A stretch of DNA of 64,000 bases, from the NCBI GenBank assembly GCA_012934845.2, contig WNNJ02002483.1, forward strand, positions 1-64,000, in the 5' to 3' direction. The DNA comes from Pomphorhynchus laevis (Eukaryota; Acanthocephala; Palaeacanthocephala; Echinorhynchida; Pomphorhynchidae). The stretch's first letter is position 1; every line of letters begins with the position of its first letter. The notes under the pieces were generated by a model, which was not told the DNA's origin, ran no database searches, and saw nothing but the letters and a program-made list of their open reading frames with translations. Below, piece after piece: positions 20,985 through 31,478 of this stretch. The position numbers were made by a program, and so were the translations under genes.

Positions 20985-22297
20985 ATGCCTAAAAAAGCGC
21001 GATATCAGATCCCTGTTCCTGATCAAAAATCTTCCACATCAGAATGCAATGATGGTTATACCAGCTTTGAAGTTAGATGCGATTCCAAAGATTGCGATGT
21101 ATGGACACTTGTTCGTGTTAAAATATCCGACCACTCGGTGTATAAACGTAAACATTTCACTTGCGGTTTTTGTACATCAGTACGACTACTACAGTTATCC
21201 TGCTCATCTACTCCTGTATCACACACGACCACTCAAACCAATGCTGTTTTAGATGTTTCCCTCGCATCAACACCTGACTTCGCATTATATAATCCCATTA
21301 TTAAACCTACTCTCTCACACACTCCTCGTTCAACTACGTACCAAACTTCCATTAATCTTTCTCATTCTAACAATGCTAACGGTAAAGCTTTTCATCTCGT
21401 ACCTCCTCTTTCCTATTCCTCCCCCAATCTAAATAAATCTCAAACTTCTTTATTCTCCTCACATACTCCTTACTCGACCTCCCCTGTATCACCTCTCAAT
21501 AATTTACACCCTTCCATCAAAATCATTTCCAGTAACATTTCCGATCAACTGATTCGACACTCCATTCCTGTCACTCATGCCCCAACCTATTTTAATTATT
21601 CTTACTCTACCTTTCACGTAACACTTCCAAATAATTTACATCCTTCATTTAAAATCATATCCAGTCACATCTCTGATAAACCGATTCAACACCCCGCTCC
21701 TGTCACACTTGCTCCAACCAATATTAATTCTTTATCAAGCACCCCTGTCATTTCCACTTCTATCTGCTCATCTACCTCGACTCCTACCAGCTCTGTCCGT
21801 CCACCACTTCCACGAAATCGTTTTCCTTCGCGCGATCGCTGTATAATCATATCAAACTTAAAGCTTTCCAAATCTGCTTCTCCACAATCTCGCCTCGATG
21901 ATGTATCTGCTTTCAGGTCTATCCTAGCAACCATACTTCATGATCACTCTTCAATAATATCGCTCCTGTATCCTTTATTCGTTTAAACAAATCCACTAAA
22001 TCCAATCATCTCAGTCCTCCACTCTTAAAAATTGTTTTCCGACATAGTTCACATGCATCCTTGGTACTTTCCCAACGTTTTAAACTTCTAACCACTTCAT
22101 CTACTTGCCGTATCTTTCCTGACCGCTCCCCTTCTGATATTGCCCAGCTCAATTTAGCTCGCATTGAAAAACATCGACGTGAAACAAACGGCGAGTCATC
22201 CTTATCTATACGTAAAATCAACGGAAATTTTCACGTTCTTCACACAAGGCCAAAAATTCGATGGCGTCCCATCTCTCCCCCTTGTCTTCTTCGCTAG
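20985..22297 (+). pseudogene. LINE-G ORF1: C4 zinc finger plus RNA-binding-like domain, one frameshift
   Basis: I prefer the ATG at 20985 (MPKKARYQIP) over the upstream TTG. The finger reads EVRCDSKDCDVWTLV and HFTCGFC. A long Ser/Thr/Pro-rich linker follows, with a 132-bp internal duplication. Next is SRDRCIIISNLKLSKS, and after a frame change near 21950 it reads FIRLNKSTKSNHLSPPLL, KIVFRHSSHAS, FPDRSPSDIAQLNLARIEK, ending at 22297. Here the finger and the second domain are one protein, whereas LINE-A, B and F split them. The end overlaps the ORF2 start by 37 bases. Confidence 0.75.
21498..21761 (+). repeat. 132-bp tandem duplication inside LINE-G ORF1 linker
   Basis: AATAATTTACA starts at 21498 and again at 21630. 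The coded peptides LHPSIKIISSNISD and LHPSFKIISSHISD, each followed by a PVT-AP-T segment, show a 44-residue duplication that kept the frame. Confidence 0.75.
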
Positions 22298-25169
22298 TCG
22301 ATCTCGCTCCTAAGCATACTTTTCGTCTTAGTCTATTCAATACTCGCTCCATTCTTCATAAAGCTGATATGCTTCTCGATATCTTCGATCAATTATCTAT
22401 CGATATTCTTTGCATTACCGAATCCTGGCACTCTGACTCCAACGATCTTGCTATTCGTCGTCTATGTCGCTCTGGTTGTTCTCTAGTTGAATCAGCTCGT
22501 CAAATTACATCTCATACATCTACTGCGTCTAACCATGGCGGTATTGTTGCCATTGCTCGTCACCCAATGTCTTTACGTAAAATCAACGTTAACATCCGTT
22601 ACACCTCGTTCGAATTACTCATATGCAGATTATCAACTCCTTTCCCTCTGGAACTTGTGATTGTATACCGTCCAGGTTCAGTTGCCCCATCACGTATCTT
22701 CTTTAACGACCTTGCAGATCTAATGTCTCACTGTTCATTGTCTTATACTCCTTCTTTTGTTCTCGGTGACTTTAACATTCGTCTTGATCGCCCGTCTGAC
22801 TCTGACTCTATCACTTTAACTAATCTTTTTTCTGATTTTAACTATAAATTACTTTCAACAAGCCCAACTCATATTCTCGGCGGTGCTCTCGACATCATTG
22901 CTGTTCCTAACTGCTTCAATGACTATACCTCCTTGTCAATTACTGATCCTGGTTTGTCCGATCATTTCCTTGTCACTCTTACTCTTACTCGTCCCCATCC
23001 TCCTTCTCCGCCTTTACCATTATCTACACCAAGTCGACCCTGGAAGCTTCTCGATATCCCTATTCTCTGCACAGCCTTACTCAATTCTTCACTCTTTTCA
23101 CTTCCTCTTAACTATCTCTCTCCCGATGATCTCTGCATTCTGTTTGATTCTGAACTTACGTCGATCCTCAATAACCTTCTACCTAGTCGACTTCGACGTT
23201 CCCAGCGCTTGCGCCATGCTCCCTGGTTCGATTCTGACTGTAGTCTTTCTAAGCGTCGACTCCGTCACTCTTTTCGTATGTATAAACGCTTTCTTAAACG
23301 TTCACCCAACTCACTCCCTCCAAATCTTCGTGATTCCTACTTTTCTCAACGCCGTTCACATCTCATTCTTATACGTACTAAACGTACTCTCTTTTGGCGA
23401 AATCAACTCGAGTCATCTTCCAACTCTAAATCTCATTGGAAAATCTTAAACTCAATTCTTTCACGATCATCTACCCCTTGTAATATAAATCCTGATGAAT
23501 TTTCTTCTTATCTACAAACTAAGTTATCTAATTTACTTTCCCTACTACCCATATCCCCCTTGTACCCACTCTTATCTTTTAATACTTCCCTCCCAGAACT
23601 ATTCCACCTTCATCCCGTTTCGTATGATGAAGTTTCTTCGGTTCCGCTGTCATTACCTAATAAAACCTCTCCTTCTGACCTAATTCCCGCTCACTTGCTT
23701 AAAAATATCTGCTCCTTTATCTTACCCTTCCTAACCACATTGTTCAACTCGTCCATCCGTAGCCGTACATTTCCTTCCATCTGGAAATGCGCCACTGTTC
23801 GTCCTCTCATCAAAAAGCAATCTCTCGACTCCTCACTACCATCTTCGTACCGTCCTATTTCACTTCTCCCAACCCTCTCTAAACTCCTTGAGCGTCTCGT
23901 TCTTAAGCAAGTTAATACATATCTCTATTGCTCTAACTTATTTCCTCCCTTCCAAGCCGCTTTTCGCTCTAATTACTCTACCGAAATTGCATGTCTTAAA
24001 GTTTATAACGACTTACTTATATCGCGCGATCATAAATTATGTAGTGTCATAGTTTCTCTTGATCTATCGTCTGCTTTTGACATCGTCGATCACTCGATTC
24101 TTCTCCATCGCCTTCGTCATGATTATGGCTTCTCTTTACCCACTGTATCATGGTTTTCTTCATATCTGTCAAACCGTACATTTCGCGTATATTCTAACTC
24201 TTCTCTCTCCCATCCTTCTACCATTCCGTCCGGTGTTCCACAAGGCTCTGTATTAGGCCCTATACTTTTCTCTCTTCTTCTTGGTGATTTGTCTTCGATT
24301 TCTCATAAATTTAACTTCCATGTTATGCAATATGCTGATGACATTCTCATCTATGCTCATGCACCTGTTTATCGTATTCACGATCTTAGTGTTTCCGCTT
24401 CGGACTGTCTTGTCTCAATTTCCAATCATCTTTCTTCCCTTCGCCTTTCTCTGAATCCTGATAAATCCAAAATTATGTGGATCCTACCTCGACGCCTCGG
24501 CTTCGAACCTCCCTCCGTATCATTAAATTCTACAATTCTTCCTATCGTTGATAATCTCGTTTTCCTAGGCTTCCATTTTGACAACCGACTTTCACTTAAA
24601 CCTTTCGTTAGAGATAAAGTACGCTCATCTACCTTGATACTCCGCAACCTCCGTCAAGTTCGTAGATTGATCGATTTCCCCTCTTGTATGATCTTATGTC
24701 TTCTCTGCTTTTTTCTAGTCTCGATTATTGTCTTTGTCTATTTTTCAACTCACCTAAATCCACTCTTCTTCCCCTACAACGCATCGTCAACGCAGCTGTC
24801 CGAATTCTCCTCCGTCTTCGTCGTTTTGATCATACATCCTACCATCTTGCTTCTCTCGATTTGCCTACAATTTATTGTCGTGTTCAAATTCGTCTTCTTA
24901 TCGTTGCTTTCCGCCTTGTAACTTTTCATACCCCTTCATTTCTCAACCTTCCTTTTCTTGATAATTCTCGTCCTGTTTACTGTTCCTTGCGTTCCTGTAA
25001 TTCCCTTCTTTTACATGTCCCAAACTACTCTATCTCCTTTGGACTCCGCTCCTTCCTGGTGGCTGCTCCTCTATCGTGGAATCATCTGCCCATTCATATA
25101 CGCCAATCAACTTCCCTGCAGTGCTTCAAACGACAAATCCGATCCCATTTTAACAATTTAACTGCTTGA
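22261..25169 (+). pseudogene. LINE-G ORF2: endonuclease plus reverse transcriptase, one frameshift
   Basis: The first 886 codons are open from ATG 22261. The endonuclease shows FNTRSILHKAD, CITESWHSDS, SNHGGIVAIARHP, VYRPGS, GDFNIRLDRP (about residue 168) and SDHFLVTLTL. The reverse transcriptase has YRPISLLPTLSKLLERL, SSAFDIVDHSILL (from about 603), SGVPQGSVLGPILF (about 658), MQYADDILIYAH (YADD at 691-694) and FLGFHFDNRLSLKPF. A one-base indel near 24690 moves the last 160 codons (NSPKSTLLPLQRIVN to SHFNNLTA) to another frame. The sequence fits the CR1/L2 side of the APE-type LINEs. Confidence 0.85.
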
Positions 25170-25300
25170 CTTTCTCATTTTTGTTTGTGGACTTGTATGC
25201 GTACAGCTTGTACGCATTTGCCACATTAAATAAATTTGTATTATATATTATATTATATTATTGTATTTATTTTAGATTGTAAGTAGTGTATGTTATTTAT

Positions 25301-25330
25301 TGTATGTATATTATATCCCAAACTTTTTTA
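25301..25330 (-). other. LINE 5' leader remnant
   Basis: On the minus strand it reads a run of A then GTTTGGGATATAATATACATACA, the start seen on other LINEs here. It follows directly after the broken 3' side of LINE-H and is itself cut by the LINE-G 3' end. Confidence 0.45.
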
Positions 25331-25542
25331 AATAAAAAGTTTGGTTTTCCTCACCTGAATTAAATATTTTTGATAATACTTCCCGAACTCTACTCACATC
25401 ATGATCAATACGTAGCTGCGGCTCCGAAGAGTTAGATTCCGGTATATTCGCAAAGATTACGCACCGATCTCGGTTTTCGCCACGCATTCACGCATTAATA
25501 TCTAGCGGTTGTGTTTGTTAGTGGTTTTTTATTCTGAGTGTT

Positions 25543-26193
25543 TCATGTTTTATATACGGAAACTTCGACATTTGCAACCATCACTGACGATTTAGACATT
25601 GAATTAATATCCCTAGAATGATCTTTACAGTTGGGTCCACCAAGTTTGCAATTAAGTTGCAAATTTTGTTGACCAATATTGGATGAACTTCGAAAATGGC
25701 GTCCGTTGATATTCTTCCATACCCGTGTAGAGTGAGTTTGTGGGGTAATATTGGATATTTGATTGATATGATGATTGCTAGTGGAATTTTGCAATATCTC
25801 ATTCCCTGTTGCACACTGATCCATCATGCAATCGCTTACTTCGAGTCTCTTGTTGTGAACATTCACAATTGACCAACTAGAATGCACAGTTGAATTTGAT
25901 AAAACAGGAGTGCTGTTATTGACTGTATTTGTTAATGCATATTTGGAATTCATGTTGCACTGGCAATGATCTATATTTTGAATTGCTTTTCTTAAAACAC
26001 ATATTTCCTCTTCTAGTGATTGAATGCGCAGGGAAGCGCAAAATCCACACATAAATGACCCACTAGAATTATCATTTGAATCAGTAGCGATTGTAATAGT
26101 CGACCAGCGTCGACAATCATCAGAGTCACACTGTACTTGATAACTTGTAGATTTAACCTTCTTGTTCTTCATAATAGTACGAAAACAATCCAA
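25543..26193 (-). CDS. LINE-H ORF1a, C4 zinc-finger protein (216 aa)
   Basis: The start is MDCFRTIMKNKKVKS. The finger reads QVQCDSDDCRRWSTI and SFMCGFC, followed by a helix SLEEEICVLRKAIQNI that could form a coiled coil. It then has a long Asn/Ser-rich region with TRVWKNINGRHF, the counterpart of the TRVWTRG patch of LINE-B. It is longer than the other ORF1a proteins and has no internal stop. Confidence 0.7.
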   Translation of the reverse strand: MDCFRTIMKNKKVKSTSYQVQCDSDDCRRWSTITIATDSNDNSSGSFMCGFCASLRIQSLEEEICVLRKAIQNIDHCQCNMNSKYALTNTVNNSTPVLSNSTVHSSWSIVNVHNKRLEVSDCMMDQCATGNEILQNSTSNHHINQISNITPQTHSTRVWKNINGRHFRSSSNIGQQNLQLNCKLGGPNCKDHSRDINSMSKSSVMVANVEVSVYKT

Positions 26194-26258
26194 TTGTATA
26201 TATTAATTGTATATATTAATCTCTCAAACTTTTTTATCTAAGAATACTCAGTGATCTT

Positions 26259-26354
26259 ATCTTAAAGCTAGACGATCTGAAAGCTGAACGATTTGAAATC
26301 TGGACGATCTGAAAGCAGGACGGTTTGAAATCTGGACGATCTGAAAGCTGGACG
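26259..26354 (-). repeat. six 16-bp units in LINE-H 5' UTR
   Basis: Plus-strand units such as ATCTGAAAGCTGGACG and ATTTGAAATCTGGACG repeat six times with substitutions, alternating between two subtypes. In the sense direction the unit contains CGTCCAG and TTTCAGAT. The variation shows this array is older than those of LINE-G and LINE-L. Confidence 0.75.
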
Positions 26355-26363
26355 ATTGTATGT

Positions 26364-26640
26364 AGTTAATTATCAAGATAGTTTAAACTCTTGAAATAAC
26401 CTATTAGTTATAATAGGTTATTAATAGGTTATAATTGGTTATAGTAAATTACTTACAGCAACAAACTTACACTTATTCTTCTAACTGAATATTCGTGGTT
26501 ATAATAAAAATATACTTACAATATTATTCTTACAAGTCCAAACCTTTTCCATCTGCCGAAATGCAATGAGAGTAGAGATTTTATAACTATCCTAGCGAAA
26601 GAGATATCCTTGCGAAAGAGATGTGCGCAAAGCGCACATC
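26364..26640. other. AT-rich spacer with short repeats
   Basis: No gene is seen. It holds several TAATAGGTTAT-like repeats (26398-26450), two CTAGCGAAAGAGATAT-like repeats (26592-26620) and a perfect hairpin at 26619-26639. Confidence 0.4.
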
Positions 26641-26835
26641 AATCGGCATATCTTCGGCTAAAATGGTATCGGCTTGCTTAAGAGCATCAAGATCAAAGAT
26701 CCTGCGCCATTCTGGCAACATTCCAATACGAAGACGGTGATTACATCAAATGAATACTTATTTTAATTTTGTTTATTTTAAATGGGCTCATTTGCGGGAT
26801 TCCTTGAATGTAATTTTTGAAATAAATCAGTTATA
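26641..26835 (+). mobile_element. 3' end fragment of an RLE-type element (R3)
   Basis: It reads ACLRASRSKILRHSGNIP, which resembles ALCLRMPRSSRRHP-type sequence near the end of R2, then the 3' block GGCTCATTTGCGGGATTCC (26785-26803) and AAATAAAT. It is short and diverged. Confidence 0.5.
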
Positions 26836-26839
26836 ATAA

Positions 26840-28190
26840 AAAAGGCTTAGCCATAAGGCTGTTTTGCCTGATCACAATTTTTTAAATGAACTAAAAAATA
26901 AGAAATGAAGCAAAAAAGGTCAACAAGCAAAAAAAAACAAATCACTGGAAATATGTCCATGACTCGTTTCTCGTCTTCTTTATGATCCATGTCTTTAATA
27001 ATTTTTTGAACAAATGCAGACTCCGGGCGGAAGCAATTTCCTCAGGCAGAGAATTCCACATATTAAGTACCCTGTGCGACAGTCTCCAGCATTTTGGATA
27101 CCTACCATGTCTTGTTTTATAGACAGTTTTGCTGTGACCTCTCAAAATCGATGAACGTAATGTGATCGAACCACTCGGATAACCGTCTAACCGGTGTACA
27201 AGCGCATACATTCCTACCAAGTCAATAAACAAAAATCGTGATGACATCGGTTGAATTTTTAGCAAATCTAATCGAGATGCATAATCCACTCTCGCATTCG
27301 AACATAAACAAGAACCTCGCCTTAGGACTGACTCAATATCTGTCCTTTTTGTTTGGTGACCACGAAATAAGCTTGAATTGCATACTCTAAATGCGGACAA
27401 ACCAACGTGTTAAACAAATTTCTAAATACTAGTGGTAATCTTAAGGAATGAGTTCTTTACAATATAATGTGCACGAGTAGCGCTTTTTATTGCTCTTTCA
27501 CTTTTAAGTTTAGTTTTTAATTATGCCTGCGAGATAATTCCTAAACCCTATGATGTGATACTTCAGAGAGAAGAACATCTCCAATATGATATGTAAAATT
27601 ACTGGATTTTTTACCCATCCTCATAAGTATACACTTATCAACGTTAAGATGTAATCCAGTAGAGCGGCACCAATCATGAACGCGATCCAAGTCTGCCTGT
27701 TACAGTCATCAATATCTCGTATAGCAGTCCAAATTTTAAGATCATCAGCGAATGCCAAGTGAGAGTTCTCAATACGTAAGAGTAAATCGTTAAGGAACGT
27801 GATGAATAATAAAGGACCTAATGCAGAACCCTGAGGGACACCTGTCGACATACTTCTTTCTGCAGATAAAGACTCACCAACTCTTACCTTAAACGTACGC
27901 AATGAAAGAAAATTTTCAATCCAAGAGCAGATTACACGAGGGACGCCGTAGTGAATTAAGAGTGACACAAGACCTTTATGTGGAACACGATCAAAGGCTT
28001 TCAAAAATTCTATAAATACGACGTCGATACAAAGTCCTGAGCTTAGTATTTCCATCCAACTCTCTCGCGGTAAGCAAGTTAGATAGACATGAACGGCCTT
28101 GTCTAAATCCGTGTTGAGAATCAGTAAGAATGCTGTTAAAGTTTAGATGCTCGAGTAGCCTTTTGGCAAAAATTATCTGCATCCAGAAAA
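26840..28190 (-). mobile_element. LINE-I, 5'-truncated group I LINE (pseudogene)
   Basis: The frame at 28182-27991 gives SQHGFRQGRSCLSNLL. The next (28055-27621) gives IEFLKAFDRVPHKGL, TGVPQGSALGPLLF and LAFADDLKIW. The C-terminal part (27400-26942) gives SSILRGHSKTVY and VLNMWNSLPEEIASA. Several frameshifts separate these. The 3' end has AGCC-ATAA-GGCT at 26850-26861. Confidence 0.8.
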
Positions 28191-28194
28191 CAGG

Positions 28195-28400
28195 TATGTG
28201 ATATCATCAGGATATACCTCAAGATGTTGATCACGTTTAAATTCCTAGAATAGAATAATGAAGGCAGCAAGGTGCAAGATAGGAGAAAGCGAAGAGCCTT
28301 GAGACACACCTGTAATAGTGTAGAACTGATGTGCATATTTACAACTTTGGCAAATTTACGTTGTACATGGAGGCTACATGCAGAGTCAATAGATTTAGTG
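28195..28400 (-). pseudogene. Fragment of a reverse transcriptase of another LINE family
   Basis: On the minus strand one frame reads HQFYTITGVSQGSSLSPIL, like motif B, and about 35 codons later VYPDDITYLFSG, like a motif C with YPDD for YADD, with one stop between. It matches neither group I nor group II in detail. Only this short core remains. Confidence 0.5.
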
Positions 28401-28504
28401 GCATTTGATGACCCGTGTACGTTGAAAATACATAGATCTATGAAAGTGCGCTCCTCATTGCTTCCATATAAGCCGTTGCACGCTATGTCAATACGAGCAT
28501 TTCT

Positions 28505-29075
28505 ATCGTGTGTCGTACTCTGTACTTAAAACTTGTTCCATGACGTAAAGGCTGCAACACAGGCTCAATTTGTACACATGACGATACTCTCGTGATAGTC
28601 TTAGCAAGAAAATCCCGGACGCAATTATGTCTAAGTGACAGAAGGTACCCAAATTTACATGACAAGGCATGAGATAACGAGTTTGGTGACCACAAGAGCA
28701 ACGTTTGGGAGCGTCGCTAGTTAATTGTCCGTATCAGTTAGCAATAACGTCTATGAATACTGTGCTATTAAAACTAATCTGTTCGAGATTGAAGGATAAG
28801 CGGTAATTTGAATACTCTCATCCAATTCGCTGTATACTTGCTTTCTGTCCTCACTGAGTCGTACGTCATTTGCTCGAGAAACAGTTGAGCGACACTTATG
28901 TTGAAGTTCAAGCAAGTTCTAATAGTTACGATAGTTTACAAATCCACATAAAATCTGCCTTAGTTCTCGTAGTTCGTGGACATCAAGCGACAAGGATTAA
29001 AAATTCTCATACCACCCATACTCACTGGTAAATTGCAGTTTCCACATAATATCGTACGGCAATGATTCAATCGAG
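28505..29075 (-). pseudogene. R4: fragment of RLE-type element
   Basis: It reads NLPVSMGGMRIFNPCRLMS (near 29040), then after frame changes CSCG, SHALSCKFGYLLSLRHN (28680 region), CVRDFLAK and VQIEPVLQPL. These correspond to the MGG linker, the CxC-H-C finger and the RHN motif of R2, R6 and R7. The ARLD/FFDV part is missing. Confidence 0.7.
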
Positions 29076-29099
29076 AGTAGAGATTTTAATTCTTATTGT

Positions 29100-29835
29100 A
29101 GTTCTTGTAGTATTGATGATAGAGGAGGTGTATATCTAGATATGAATATTAAATTAACATTAACTAAAACTACTGTAATTTATATCGTAAAGATGACATT
29201 TAAATTTACAAGAAACAGATTTTTGCATGAGCATTCATGCATACCATATAATATAAAATATAATACAGTAAATAATGAAATTTAAAGAATTGCAACAATA
29301 TGTAATGATATTGGCTTCAAAATCATTTAAATAATTTAATAGATACATATTTTAAACTAGGTTACTATAAAAATAACATCAAGCAGAAAATAGTAAAATA
29401 TATAAATCAACACAATAATATAAAGAATAAATTTAAACTCTAAAGTGGCAAATTATTATGGATGGATAATAAATAAAATACTTTGTATTAGAATAAGATA
29501 CTAGATAGTTTTATCAGAGGAAATACATCATTAGCATGTATTTGGCCCGCTGCTATGTTGGGTAGAGGAGTTAGGGGCCGAAACCTGATAGCATAGCAGT
29601 TCCTCCTGATGACCTCTAATTCTTATTCTGATACAACGTCTGTTATTTATTAGTCAATTCATAAAAATGACGTTTATTTTAAATTTCAATTTTTTATTTT
29701 AACTTGATTTAAATTATAGAAAATCTAAAAAAATTATTAATTTTATTATTTAATTATTAAATTTTGATTTAGCATTAATGTTTTGTTTATTTTATAATTA
29801 TATTAAATACATAGACTCAATTAGCTGATTTGATT
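29100..29835 (+). mobile_element. Penelope-like C-terminal codons and full 3' tail (copy 2)
   Basis: It codes GGVYLDMNIKLTLTKTT, FLHEHSCIPYNIKYN and, after breaks, DTYFKLGYYKNNIKQKI, which match the RT at 56563-57259. The tail has a perfect hairpin AAATACAT-CATTAGC-ATGTATTT (29521-29543), the stem CTGCTATG...CATAGCAG (29550-29599) around GGGGCCGAAACC, and CTGATGA (29606-29612). It ends in ACTCAATTAGCTGATTTG (29817-29834). Confidence 0.75.
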
Positions 29836-30128
29836 CATCGAGCCTATAGAACCATTTTGGGTTACACATGCATGTTCTCAGAATGTAATTCCACGTGTGC
29901 TGAATTGACTTTGTTAAACATGTGTAGTAAACTTGAAGGTAGACTTCGCCTACATTATGCAGAAACGCCAGCGTTTCATTTATTACTGGGACTTTTTCGA
30001 TATTGTTTTTGCAATGAATGCATCCGTTTTAATTAGTGCCCCGAAAAACAACCACGCTATCGATCCTGGCTTCGACGCCCAAACGACATTGAAAATCCAG
30101 AGATTAGTTTTGTTTTTTGAGATTGCTT
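29836..30128 (+). other. Unassigned coding-like stretch
   Basis: One frame (29830-30036) reads HRAYRTILGYTCMFSECNST then GRLRLHYAETPAFHLLLGLF. The first part is reminiscent of the C-terminal region of LINE proteins (basic residues, then RTILG), but I cannot assign it. It could be a fragment of a further LINE. Confidence 0.25.
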
Positions 30129-30129
30129 A

Positions 30130-30917
30130 AGAGCTTGCACTTTGTTGAGTTAATATAAAAGCCGTACTTTGGACCAATATTTTTCAAATAGATAAAGGCA
30201 TCATGAACATCCTATTCAGATCCAATAAGATTACCGTCGTAAGCATACCATAACTGATGCAAAAGCGGAAAATTCTCTTATTTGATGGATCATTGGAAAT
30301 GTTGCAGCAGAAAACGCGGCCATAGCTAATACTTCGTCCTGTGTGAAGCCTTTTCACTCCCTTGATTCATCGTCGATGATGAGCTCGGGGTTGTCGCGGT
30401 ACAAGTTTTGCAGTATTACTGTAAGTGCGGGATATACCCGTGGTATATTCTTGAAAGCCAATTGTTGATTGGCGCGATTGAATGCATCGTCTGCATCGAT
30501 TGTTAAAAGAATCAAGCCCGGTTTCGAGCTCAATATGGATCGTATTGAATGTATCACACATTCTGCACCAGTGCTCTGTTCAGAACATGCTTAGAGATTA
30601 TCACATATTTGTTGAAGTTGTGGTTGAGCTATGTTAAGAATCGATTTGGACATAATGCGACGGCTAACGTCGCAAACACCTATTGGTTAACACAATTTAC
30701 TTTGCTTAGAGCTATCAAACGACTTGATGATTATGCTCTCATCGATTCCCGAGACGCCGATTCTGTCGCTAGATGTCTCGTGTAACGGACTAATGCATTT
30801 GTTAGCCTTTTCGATTCCACACCAAATGAATTGAGCATTGTTGACCAGACATGATCATCTAGCCCAGACAGTCCAGCAACGCCCATAATTATTTTGCTGG
30901 TGGCAACAATTGTGTCT
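30130..30917 (-). pseudogene. R5 (second half): RLE-type reverse transcriptase domain
   Basis: On the minus strand it reads GVAGLSGLDDHVWSTMLNSF, SRLIALSKV, DVSRRIMSKSI, GAECVIHSIRSILS, TIDADDAFNRANQQLAFKNI (motif A), GFTQDEVLAMAAF (motif B), a decayed WYAYDGNLIG for WYADD, and KNIGPKYGFYINSTKCKLL. Several frameshifts and stops occur. It continues, beyond the LINE-J insertion, at 31500-31900. Confidence 0.75.
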
Positions 30918-31478
30918 TTATTTTAATGTGGCGAATGCGTGCCAGCGCACGCTTACATGACCACAACAAAACAAAAATGTAAATCATGTGTCAAGAAGAT
31001 GTGAACGAAGGAGGTGTTTGAATGTGATAAAGGAGGGAGCGCGGCGGACGTCGAGAGGGAGTTGATTCCAGGCGAGTGGGGCGGCGACGAGGAAGGATCG
31101 AAGACCGTAGTTGTCGGAGTAATTGGGAACGTGGAGTAAGAGGGTATGACGGGAACGCAGCGATAGCGAGGTGGGGCAAGTGTCGTCTAAGAAAGGAAGG
31201 TTGATGAACGATGGGGATCCGACAGCGATGAAACGAGGTGGGCCAGGAGAGTTGGGCAAGATATGTGGATGTGTGTTGAAGTGACGGAGACGAAAGAGCA
31301 CTCGAACGGCGGTGTTGATTATTCGTTGTAGGGGTAGAATGATGGATTTTGGAGAATTGGCGAAAAGGCTAAGGCAGTAATCGATTTTAGGGAAAAGAAA
31401 CGATGAAAGAAGAGACATACAAGAACGGAAGTCGATAAGGGGGGGTGGATACGGCGGATGTCACGGAGAATATGTACG
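30918..31478 (-). mobile_element. LINE-J, 3' fragment of a group II LINE inserted in R5
   Basis: It starts in the thumb region and holds one open frame (31418-30984) reading FPKIDYCLSLFANSPKSI, then a deletion of about 15 codons, GSPSFINLPFLDDT and GLRSFLVAAPLAWNQLPLDV. The 3' hairpin GCGTGC...GCACGC lies at 30937-30952. R5 continues on both sides. Confidence 0.8.

Larger units (their letters stand above)
20593..25260 (+). mobile_element. LINE-G, near full-length group II LINE
   Basis: It has a 5' leader with a 23-bp direct duplication (GTGTATGTTATT...AAAACA, 20585-20632), ACATACA (20649-20655), a 20-bp array, ORF1, ORF2 and the 3' hairpin GCGTAC-AGCTT-GTACGC (25199-25215). Only about two frameshifts were found. 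The sense strand is strikingly C/T-rich, so its proteins are rich in Ser, Leu, Pro and Thr. It is the best reference copy for group II here. Confidence 0.85.
25345..26363 (-). mobile_element. LINE-H, 5' portion only
   Basis: It has ACATACA (26363-26357), six 16-bp units, an A-run-GTTTGAGAG leader (26236-26222), a complete ORF1a-type frame and the start of an ORF1b-like domain: RENRDRCVIFANIPESNSS and IDHDVSRVREVL at 25490-25350. All of ORF2 and the 3' end are missing. Confidence 0.7.

Noticed and set aside
20572-20992. Two open frames of repeated IIPVSSRLFLSVPDYSCQF-type peptide
   Set aside because: They are translations of the 20-bp array in different frames. The array is 5' UTR, and ORF1 starts at 20985.
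29550-29620. Direct call of a hammerhead ribozyme in the Penelope tail
   Set aside because: Core strings and some stems are present, but their 5'-3' order does not fit types I, II or III. Kept only as a finding to test.
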